Assembly (NCBI GenBank): GCA_017467265.1
Contig: JAFTSO010000011.1
Coordinates: forward strand, 1-35,014
Source: Clostridia bacterium
GTDB taxonomy: Bacteria; Bacillota; Clostridia; Christensenellales; Borkfalkiaceae
Reading direction: 5' to 3'
Length of the DNA: 35,014 nucleotides
Shown piece by piece: positions 15,552 through 24,300 of the stretch. Each line of letters opens with the position of its first letter. Position 1 is the first letter of the stretch. The notes under the pieces were generated by a model. It ran no database searches and was not told the origin of the DNA. It worked only from the letters and a program-made list of their open reading frames with translations. A program made the position numbers and the translations under genes.

Positions 15552-16823
15552 ATGAAAAAGACGGTGTTGGAAGTATATCCCAAGGTGTTTCTTGCAGACA
15601 AAACGCAGACGATTTATGCAAGGCTGGACGGTGTGACGGCGAACGATAAAGTGATGATCAAGGTGCAGCCCAAAGAGATTTATGCGATCAAGCATACGAA
15701 GGTGTACCGCGTCGATGAAGAGGAGCGCTATCCTTATTTTGAAATGAAAGCGGAAGGGGACGGGGTGTATTCGTACGAATACGCGTTCTTTGACGAGCAG
15801 AAATACGACGTAAAAATTATGATCGGCGAAGAGCGGTTGATTTGGACGTATGCATATTCGGTGCGGCCGGATTTGGCTATCAAAAAAGCGTTCAAAGGGG
15901 ACACGCACCTGCACAGTAACCGTTCCGACGGCGAGGGCTCGCCCTATGAAGTGGCTTGTCAATACCGAGCGGCAGGGTACGATTTTATCGCCATTACCGA
16001 TCATCATCTTTTTGCGCCTTCGCTGGAAGGCAAAGCGGCTGTGGAGAAATGGACAGACGCTTTCCGCGTATTTCGCGGCGAAGAAGTGCACAATCTTTCG
16101 ATGGGGTATTTCCATATCATCAATTTTGACGGGGATAGCAGCGTAAACGAAGTCATTGAAAATGATTACGCGTACGTGGAAAAGGAAGTGCGCCGCATTT
16201 TGGCGGAAGATAAAATCCCCGATACGGTAGCAGACAAGACCGATTATGCCTTCCGCGTGTTCGTTGCGCGCGAGATCCAAAAACGGAACGGCGTGGCGAT
16301 TTTGGCGCACCCGTACTGGGACGTTTACGGCGAATACCATATGCCCGTCGCAACGACGGAAGCGCTTCTTAAAGAAGGCGTGTTCGACGCGTGGGAATTG
16401 CTGGCAGGCGACGATAGAGACGGGAACGGCGACAACTTGCAGGTCGCGCTTTGGAACGATTTGTTGGCGCAGGGCTATACGTCGTCCGTGCTCGGTGCGT
16501 CCGACTCGCACAGTTGTACGCGCGATGACTCGCTGTTTAATCATCAGTTCTCGATGGTGTTCGCGGAGAATTTCGACGGTGTGAAATCTGCGATCAAAGC
16601 AGGGGACTGTGTGGCAGTGCTTTCCTTTAACGACGAGAATTTCTGGGTATTCGGTGCGTACCGCTACGTAAAATACGCGCGGTTCTTGCTCAAAGAATAT
16701 TTCCCGAGGTATAAGGTGTTGACGAAGAAACACGCGGCGGCGATGCTCGCGGGAGATGGCAAGGCGGTGACGGCGGCGGAAAATGAGATCGCGGCGTATA
16801 ACAAATTGTTCTTTGCCTATTAA
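15552..16823 (+). CDS. PHP-domain metallohydrolase (CehA/McbA-like)
   Basis: A 423-aa cytoplasmic protein (no signal peptide). The first ~110 residues form a strand-rich N-terminal domain. The PHP phosphoesterase domain follows: 'GDTHLHSNRSDGEG' (D117, H119, H121, D126), 'AITDHH' (D150-H151-H152), 'EEVHN', 'ILAHPYWD' and 'LGASDSHS'. These are the metal-binding positions of the family, so it should be an active metal-dependent hydrolase of phosphoesters or related bonds. ATG 15546 lies only 2 nt from AGGAGA; ATG 15552 has 8 nt spacing and is preferred. The gene has its own consensus promoter and shares a bidirectional terminator with the convergent araC gene. Substrate unknown; relatives are common beside glycan-use genes. 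Confidence 0.85.
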   Translation: MKKTVLEVYPKVFLADKTQTIYARLDGVTANDKVMIKVQPKEIYAIKHTKVYRVDEEERYPYFEMKAEGDGVYSYEYAFFDEQKYDVKIMIGEERLIWTYAYSVRPDLAIKKAFKGDTHLHSNRSDGEGSPYEVACQYRAAGYDFIAITDHHLFAPSLEGKAAVEKWTDAFRVFRGEEVHNLSMGYFHIINFDGDSSVNEVIENDYAYVEKEVRRILAEDKIPDTVADKTDYAFRVFVAREIQKRNGVAILAHPYWDVYGEYHMPVATTEALLKEGVFDAWELLAGDDRDGNGDNLQVALWNDLLAQGYTSSVLGASDSHSCTRDDSLFNHQFSMVFAENFDGVKSAIKAGDCVAVLSFNDENFWVFGAYRYVKYARFLLKEYFPRYKVLTKKHAAAMLAGDGKAVTAAENEIAAYNKLFFAY

Positions 16824-16839
16824 ATATGTCGAAGAGATG

Positions 16840-16876
16840 AAAACGGCTATGCAATCGATGGTTGCATAGCCGTTTT
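16840..16876. terminator. Bidirectional terminator between convergent genes
   Basis: AAAACGGCTATGCAA (16840-16854) and TTGCATAGCCGTTTT (16862-16876) are perfect 15-bp inverted repeats with a 7-nt loop. Both ends are A/T runs, so it serves the PHP gene on the + strand and the AraC gene on the - strand. Confidence 0.92.
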
Positions 16877-16881
16877 TGTAT

Positions 16882-17751
16882 TTATATATCGTTGAGCTGT
16901 TTGCTTTGTTTTCGATACGCCCCAGGTGTCACGCCAAAATTCCGTTTGAAATTGAGTTGAAATTGCGAGAGTGTCGAATATCCCGACGCCATCGCGACGT
17001 CTAAGATTTTCATATCCGTATTTTTCAGCAAGCTCTTTGCGTAGCGGAGCTTGTAATCGGTGAGATATTCGTGCGGTTTTTTGCCGAGATGTTGCTTAAA
17101 GAGTCGGTTGAGCTGCATACGCGAATAGCCGAGCCCGTCGCATAGATCGTTGACGGTGTAGGTGGGGAATTCGGGCTTTTGCATAATAACGGACAGCTTT
17201 TGCATCCAGACGAAATCCCCTGTCAGCGTTTCGTCAAACAAATTGATGTGCGAAGAGAAGAGATGCTGCAAAATCAGCAACGTCGCCGCGTGGAGCAGGT
17301 CGTTTTTCAGACGTAGTTGTTTGGATGTTAGCAGGTTAACTCTGTGTAGGAGTTCTTCGATTTTGTAGATATATTCGACAGGGAAGGGGCAGGCGCGTTC
17401 GCCGTCCAAAAGGGTTTGTTTGAACGAGGGAGAAAGTACGTTGAGCATTTTTGTCAGATAGCTCTCCTTGACGGCGATATTAATATAGCGGAGCTTGCCT
17501 TCTGCACCCCGTTTCAGGCAATGCGCGTCCTTCGTGGTAGAGAAAAAGAGCGTGTGCTCGCGACACGTTTCTTTTTTTCCGTTGCGGATATTAAATAACG
17601 TCCCGTCCGTGACAATGGTAAACTCCCAGTAATCCTCGTGCGAGTGCACCATCGGGAAATCAAAAGTATTGATGTGGTACTTATAATGAATCTCGTCCAA
17701 GTGCTCGACAGAGTATTTATCAATATCCACGATGAAGGTCAGATTCGTCAT
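16882..17751 (-). CDS. AraC-family transcriptional regulator
   Basis: A 289-aa regulator. The N-terminal half has a cupin-like sensor domain ('MVHSHEDYWEFTIVTDG'). The C-terminal ~100 residues have the two helix-turn-helix motifs of the AraC/XylS family: 'YTVNDLCDGLGYSRMQLNRL' followed by 'FKQHLGKKPHEYL', then 'ILDVAMASGYSTLSQFQLNF' followed by 'KRNFGVTPGAYRK'. GTG 17760 is one base from the GGAG site; ATG 17751 has 10 nt spacing and is preferred. Such proteins with a sugar-sensing cupin typically activate neighbouring glycan genes. The gene is divergent from the 40-aa peptide and giant protein, and the region between them has paired direct repeats, so it probably controls them and itself. 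The inducer is unknown. Confidence 0.93.
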   Translation of the reverse strand: MTNLTFIVDIDKYSVEHLDEIHYKYHINTFDFPMVHSHEDYWEFTIVTDGTLFNIRNGKKETCREHTLFFSTTKDAHCLKRGAEGKLRYINIAVKESYLTKMLNVLSPSFKQTLLDGERACPFPVEYIYKIEELLHRVNLLTSKQLRLKNDLLHAATLLILQHLFSSHINLFDETLTGDFVWMQKLSVIMQKPEFPTYTVNDLCDGLGYSRMQLNRLFKQHLGKKPHEYLTDYKLRYAKSLLKNTDMKILDVAMASGYSTLSQFQLNFKRNFGVTPGAYRKQSKQLNDI

Positions 17752-17810
17752 ACGCGTCACTCTCCAAAGAACGCATCGCGCAAAAAGCGCGCAAGGCAGT
17801 ATTTTCTGCG

Positions 17811-17839
17811 ATTATATCAAAAGTAATGATCTTTGTCAA
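17811..17839 (-). promoter_or_regulatory. Consensus promoter of the araC-family gene
   Basis: On the minus strand, TTGACA (17839-17834), 17 bp, TATAAT (17816-17811): an exact consensus. The leader between it and the start codon contains a small GCGCGC/GCGCGC-type hairpin around a T-run loop (about 17778-17792). Confidence 0.92.
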
Positions 17840-17855
17840 TGTATTTTTGCGGATT

Positions 17856-17892
17856 TGTGACAAAAACACTCAAAACGTGTGATAAAAGCACT
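17856..17892. promoter_or_regulatory. Paired 15-bp direct repeats, probable AraC-type operator
   Basis: TGTGACAAAAACACT (17856-17870) and TGTGATAAAAGCACT (17878-17892) differ at two positions and are 22 bp apart start to start, two helical turns, as for tandem half-sites of AraC-family proteins. They lie just upstream of the araC promoter and about 90 bp upstream of the divergent promoter's -35. Confidence 0.6.
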
Positions 17893-17945
17893 ATTACGCG
17901 GCAAAGCTGTCGTTTTTGCAAATTTGTATCCATACACACAAAAAA

Positions 17946-17975
17946 TGAAATTTTTTAGCACTTTTTTGCAATTTT
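17946..17975 (+). promoter_or_regulatory. TGMAATTT direct repeats upstream of the giant-gene promoter
   Basis: TGAAATTT (17946) and TGCAATTT (17967) are 21 bp apart, the second starting exactly 15 bp before the -35 box. The same arrangement, with 23 of 29 bases identical across the two repeats, is found at 27552-27580. This is probably a binding site for a regulator acting directly beside RNA polymerase. Confidence 0.6.
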
Positions 17976-17981
17976 AGAATA

Positions 17982-18010
17982 TTGACAAAGGGTGTTTCTC
18001 GTGTTTTAAT
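17982..18010 (+). promoter_or_regulatory. Promoter of the 40-aa peptide and giant gene
   Basis: TTGACA (17982-17987), 17 bp, TTTAAT (18005-18010). Transcription would start near 18017, leaving a leader of about 210 nt before the first start codon. Confidence 0.8.
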
Positions 18011-18016
18011 AGATAG

Positions 18017-18226
18017 TAGAACTATAGTGGCATAGTGTATCTTGCCATCCTTATGCGCAGGTGCGCGTATAGCGTGTGCGTAGTAGCGCGCGATACAATA
18101 CAAAAACGCAAAAAATGCAAGGACGCGTCCTTGTGGTTTGTTGGTACAAACCACAAAAAACTGTTATCTGGAAAAAAATAAAAAAATATAGCACGATAGA
18201 TTGTTCATCAAAAATAGGAGGCATTT
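18017..18226 (+). promoter_or_regulatory. Long structured 5' leader of the giant-gene transcript
   Basis: No gene is visible. GC-rich short inverted elements occur at 18050-18090. At 18121-18130 there is a perfect 10-bp palindrome (GGACGCGTCC), directly followed by a 10-bp hairpin: TTGTGGTTTG (18131-18140) with CAAACCACAA (18147-18156). No T run follows, so it is not a simple terminator. The leader ends with AGGAGG (18216-18221), the ribosome binding site of the 40-aa peptide. No known riboswitch core was recognised. Confidence 0.45.
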
Positions 18227-18349
18227 ATGATGAAAAACTATGAAGAACTGAAGTTGCAGATCGTTTGGATTGAAGGGAGTGATATTATCACGACTTCGCC
18301 CACCTCAAACGATAACGCTGGGGAAACACGCCCCGGCTGGGATGTGTAA
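18227..18349 (+). CDS. 40-aa peptide, 'DIITTS' type, coupled to the giant protein
   Basis: A 40-aa reading frame preceded by a full AGGAGG site (5 nt before ATG 18227, 8 nt before ATG 18230; either may be used). It begins 'MMKNYEELKLQIVWIE', has a central 'GSDIITTSP' and a Gly/Asn/Pro-rich tail ending 'GWDV'. There is no signal peptide. From memory, short proteins with 'E-x-x-D-(V/I)-I-T-T-S' are common in gut Clostridia and are annotated as hypothetical; no function is known to me. Its stop codon overlaps the AAAGGAGGAGG site that serves the giant gene, so the two are translationally coupled. It could be a leader peptide or a small independent protein. The excellent ribosome binding site and promoter argue that it is translated. 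Confidence 0.75.
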   Translation: MMKNYEELKLQIVWIEGSDIITTSPTSNDNAGETRPGWDV

Positions 18350-18366
18350 AGGAGGAGGAAAAAGAA

Positions 18367-21300
18367 ATTAAAAAGAAGACAGCTAAAAAATCGATTATTT
18401 CTTTGGCACTTTGCGCGTTTGCTTGCTGTATAGCAGGCGGCGTATCCTTCTTGCGTGGCGGCGACGTAAAGGCGGCGGCAGCAACCGCACCCGTTTACAA
18501 CACATTAGAAGCGTTTACGATTGAGGAAGAAGGCTCGATCAGAACGTCGGATTATAACGGGATCCGTTTCCGCACGGTATTGGAGCAAGAAGAACTCGAC
18601 GCGATTGACGCGTTGGGGCTTTCTAACATGCAATACGGTACGCTGATTTTGCCTGCGGACTATTTAGGTTCGCAGGAGCTTACGCACGCCACGGCGAACG
18701 TTTTGGATATCCAAACGAAGAAATGGCAGCAGGAAGGGACGGAGTGGACCAGCGTTTTGGCTGGCGCGAAGGACGCAAACGGCGAATATACCAGTTTGCC
18801 CGAAAGCTATAACAACCGTCCGCTCGTGGCGCGCAGCTACGTAACGGGTATCAAGGACGGCGTGACGGTATATTATTACACCGAAAATACGGTGGTGAGA
18901 AGTATCGGCTACGTTGCGCATATGGAAGAGCAGACCCAAGAGAGCGTCACCGATCAGGTTGCGAATATTTCCAAAGATGCGGATATTAGGGTGGAATTTG
19001 TCAACGAGAACCAAATTTCCGCTAATCAGAGCGAGCCTGCAAACGGTGCGGTAGAGCTGATTTCTAACAAACTGCCCAACTCCACGGAGAAGATGGCGGT
19101 GCTGACCATCGGCGGCGTACCTTATGAAAATGCAAAAGTCAGTTATGAATATACGACGAGTAATGCCGATGTTATTTCCGTAAACGGAACGACGGTCGTT
19201 GCAAACAAGGTGGGTAAGGCGACAATCACCGTGACGGCAACCTATGTTCTTGATGAAGAGAACGAAACTACTATTACGCGCACCGCTACGCGCGAAATTA
19301 ACACCGATACGTTCGTAGGTGCGTCCGAATATAAGATTTTGATTTCGGATGAGGCGAAGAACGCTAGCGCGATTACGTATGCGAATTTTGCTAACGGCGG
19401 TATAGCGACGAGTGCACAATACGAAAAAGCGGCGGCGGAGCTGTTGCAGAAGATTTTTGCAGAGGCGACGGGCGTAGAATTGCCCATCGTCACTTCAGCG
19501 GACGATAAGTTTATCTCCATCGGCGCGACGGGGAAAGAAACCGGCAAAGCGGTGAGCACGACGAAAGACACGTCCTCGCAGGTATTTGTGGACGGCTACA
19601 ACGTATATATCCTCGGCAAGAAAGCGCCCGAGGCTGTTTACTACGGCACGCATCAGTTCTTGACGGATACGGTCGGCTACGAATTCCTGATGGAAAACAC
19701 CTATTCGTACGATGCTAATACGGAAGTGCAGGCGGCGGCAACGGCGTACGAACCCGACATCGAATATAACGTAATCCAGAGCGATTTGCGTGTCGACGGC
19801 GTTATGGACGGGTACTTTATGCAAGATTATACGCGTGATATGATCGCCCTTGGTATCAACAAAGGCGCAACGCAAAAAACGGCGTTCCACCAAGGTATTG
19901 CGCACAACTCCGTTTTGGTTGTGGATGCATTGACGAGAGAGACGAGTACTATTTATGTAGGTAATGGCTCTTCTACAGTGGATTGGTATGCTACTGGAAC
20001 AACATACTCTGCGATGGGTGTGCAAAGTGGTACATTTAAGACGATAACAAATCCGTATTATGATACAACGGGTAAAAATACGACGTCTGAAGACACGGAT
20101 TCTAATACTAAGGATGGAAACGTGACTAGCGATCCGTTTGCAACGTGTGTAATCAATGATGACGGCACAAAAACTTGGACGTATTATAAAACGATAAAAG
20201 CAGAGCTTTGTTATACGGCACATGGTTATTCTTCGCAAAGAACGGCATTGATTAAGGTTGTTGCGGATGAAATGATTGCGCAGCTGAAGGCAAATCCTGA
20301 GCGTACTCGTCTTGGGTTCTCGCATATGGACCACAGAATTTGGTGTACGTGTTCTAGCTGTACTACACAAGGCAATCCTTCGGATAACTTGCTCGAATTC
20401 TTGTTGGACGTAGCGGCGGCTGTAAAGAGTAGATGGAGCGAAACAGAGCGCAAGGATAGCTCGGACAATTTCAAAATTTCTTCGTTGTTCTATCACGCAA
20501 CCAACCTTGCCCCTAAAAATACGAAGAATTACGAAACCAAATTGTCTGATTATGGCAAACACGTTGAAATTTGGTTTGCGGAAACAGGTGCGGACTATTT
20601 GGTGCCCCTTGATGATACCACTTCTGGCAGTGAATGGAATACAGCTGTACATAACAACCTGAAAGTCTTTAAAGATCTTGGCACAGATATGCTGTGGTGG
20701 GGCTATTACGGCACTACGATGCAATTCTACGTGCCTTACGATTCCTTAAATGCAATTCGCGGCAATTACGCGCTCGCGAAGGCGTACGGCATCGATTTCA
20801 TGTTCAACCAAATGATGAGTTCCACGCAGAACTTCGCCCGTTTGAAAGAATATTTGATGTCGAAACTGGCGTGGAATGCTGACGTTGAAGACAACGAATG
20901 GAACGGCTGGATCGAATCGTACTTTAAGGGTGCATACGGCGCAGGTAGCGACAAGATGCGTGCGTATTACAATTCGTGGAGTCAATGGTGTAAAGATAAC
21001 TGGAATAGTCTTAAAACGAACTCGGAGTATAACGCAACCGCTACCAGCGTTGACGGCTCTATCGGCAGAACCGAAGTCTTGGATAAGGATGATGAAGACT
21101 TTTTCGCTTTCTCCGAAACGACGTTAAAAGACTGGATTAATACGATTGACCAGGCGATTAGTGCGCTCGATCCCAACGATCCTAATTACGACACCTATTA
21201 TTGGAATATTAAACGCGAAAAAGCAACGCCGTTGTATTTGATGATGTATATTTTCGGCGACAATAGAATTGAGTCGGGTGAGGGGCTGAATACGTGGGAT

Positions 21301-24300
21301 GCCCCGACCGATTATACGGATGCGGAGTTTGACGGTGACACTTCTTACGTGCTCAAATACGGTGCGGAGTTCTTAGAAATTATTGCACATTGCGATCTTG
21401 CGTATTTTGGCGAAGGTCGTTCGATTGACATTTTCAAAACGGCTATTGAAAACGTTTTGAGCAATGCGACCACGACGACGGTGAAAGACGATCAGATCGT
21501 TGACGCTGGCAGCAGCCTTACGCTCAAGCACACAGCAATTACGGCTGGTGATTACACGGTAAGAGTAATCAGCGCGGACGGCGTGACATCGCCAGAAGAC
21601 GAGGTAAAGGCAAGCGCAGGCTCGATCACGATCCCTGCGACGATTACAGCAGGCAAAACGTATATTGTAGAGCTCCTTTCTTCGGCAGGCAACGTTATTA
21701 GATTTACGAACGTGCATACGCGCACGGAAAACGCAAATCATCAGGTAATGGCAAAGACGCAGTATATGTTCTGCGACGAACAAGACCTGTTGTTGAAAGA
21801 CAGCGCTATTAAGGCTGGTACGACGTACACAGTCAAGATCGATACTAGACAATACACGGCAACCTCTTACGTGAACGGTAAGCTCAGCGTTCCGATCGGT
21901 CAAATGGCTGTGAACACGAACAAGAAAGTTCTGTGTGATGACGGTGCTACGACGTACGAATTTAACGTAATTTGTGCAAATCCTATCAGAACAGCAGAAG
22001 ATCTTAAAGCGCTCGGTATGGGTAATAATAACAACACGGCGTTGAAAGATATTACGGGCTATTACGTTTTGGCTAATGATATCACTTTCGTTCATCAGGA
22101 CGATTGGTCCGATTTAATTGCGGCTGGTTATGATGCAGCGTCGGACGGCGTGAAGGACGATAAGGGTAATTATATAAATAAATATCACTTCAAGGGCGTA
22201 TTTGACGGCAACGGTTATACCATTGATAATATGCGCGTTAGCGACGGTGGTATTTTCGGTACGGCAACGGAAGCAACGATTAAAAACGTTAATTTGACGA
22301 ACGTGCACTTGATTGAAGATATTCCTACGGGGCTTTCTGAACAAAACGGTGGGTATATTGCAATTTTTGCATACACTGCCCCTAAGAGCACGTTTGAAAA
22401 TATCAATATCACAATGGCAACGTCGCCCAACAACAAATGGACTTGGAAGAGAGACGGTTTGTTTGTGTGCTCGGGTTCGTCTGGTGCAGCAACGTTCCGT
22501 AATATTACGGTAGACGCGTCTGGTCTTACGCTGAAAACCTTGCTGGGTATCAGCCACAACACAGAAAACGTATATGAAAACGTTGTCATCAAGGCAGCGG
22601 ACTACGTTGCAGTCGGTTATACCGGCGATTCGTATACTGACCCTGATGGGGACAACATCGGCGAACAAAATACGGCTGTAATGATCGCTAAAGGTCAATA
22701 CCCTTCGGGCGTAGAATTCCAGACGGTCGGTCTTTGCATCACGACGGAAGAAACGGAAGTGAGAGCAAACGGCTCGTTGACGGTCAAGACGAATCAAACG
22801 CAGGGTGTCACGTACAGCCTTGAAACGGAAATCGAGGGCGTTGAAATTAACAAAACGACGGGCGTATTGACTGTATCTAGCCGCGTAGAAATCGGCACGA
22901 AGATTACGGTAATTGCAACGTCGGCTGACGGCTCTGCGAAGAAGACGTTCACGGTTATTAGAGCGCTGGAAACGTACACGGCGGCGGTTCAAAACGTCGA
23001 GATGGGTCACTATTTGGATGGCACGACGGTAGTAATGGGCGCAACAAGCGCAACGATTGATTTGAGCGAAATTTACGATACGTATCTGGCGGGATCGAAC
23101 GTTACCGTCACGTGCGGCGATACGACTTGGTATCAAGGAGTATTCGGTTCTAACAGCTGGACGATTACGTTGAACGAATCGATGAAGTCGTGGAACGGCA
23201 TTAAGAATTTTGTATTCACGAGCGAAACGAATACGTGTGAATACGAGATCACGTTGCCTGTCAACTTTGTACAAGGCGTGATCGAACTCGATAAAGACAA
23301 CGTAGGTTCGCCTACAGACTTACAGGCGATTATGAAGTCGAATATGGGCGGTCATTACGTACTCACGTCCGATTTGAATATGGGCGGAAACACGTTGAAA
23401 GGCGTTGAAGAATTTAGCGGTGTCTTGGACGGGAATGGTTATGCTATTGTAAATGCAACGCTGTTGTATGATGCTAATCCATCAATATCGTATAATGGAA
23501 AAATAGAGAGCTATGCACCTGTGTTCATCATTGTCAATAAAGGTACGGTGAAGGATATCCGTTTTGAATTGTTGAATTATGCCTACAATGAAGGCAGCAG
23601 TCTTCGTGGTATTGTGGCGTACAATCACGGCGAAATTAACAACGTGTACGTAGAGATAGATTTGCAGACCAATCTTAACGCTAAAAATAGCGTTGGCGAT
23701 ACTCCCTCTGTGGAGGCTTGGGGTGCGTTGGGTATTCTCGGTAAGGTTAACTATGGTACAGTAAACAACGTTATTGTAAAAGCAACTTCTAGCACGAATG
23801 TTGCGCTCCGCGTTAACGAGATTGCAGGGTTCTATTATAAGAACAATGCTGGTGCAACTATAAACAATAGCTATTTGATTACGGACGTTGGCCATGTAGA
23901 GCCTGTGTTTATCGAAGGTACGGCGACGGTAGAAAAATACGACGCTTGGAACGATACGCTCGTTTCGAAGATTTCGTCGTGGAGCGCACCTTGGGCAAAT
24001 CCTTCCTACGGTGTATGCTTCGGCAACTCGGTTATTTACGAAGATCCGAACGCAACAGCAACGGAAATCGAAGAAACGCTGTTGATGTCGATCAAAGACG
24101 GCGTTGTCACGTTGCCTGACGGAATCGACGGTACGATCAAATCCGTGACGTTCAACGGTACGGAAATCTTTGTCAGCGCAGACGGCAATACGATGACGTT
24201 TGACGGGTCGGCGATCGCTACGGCTGATCTTGGCGCAAGCAAGACGTTGATCGTGAGAACGAGCGAGAACAAGTATCAATTGCAGGCAACTATGGTGACG

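Noticed and set aside
18403..18405. TTG 18403 as the start of the giant protein
   Set aside because: It cuts off the basic n-region of the signal peptide and lies ~45 nt from the ribosome binding site. ATT 18367 fits both better.
22359..22372. Further TGCAATTT copies inside coding DNA (about 22360 and 27308)
   Set aside because: They lie in codons for ordinary residues, are single rather than paired at 21 bp and are not beside promoters, so they are treated as chance.
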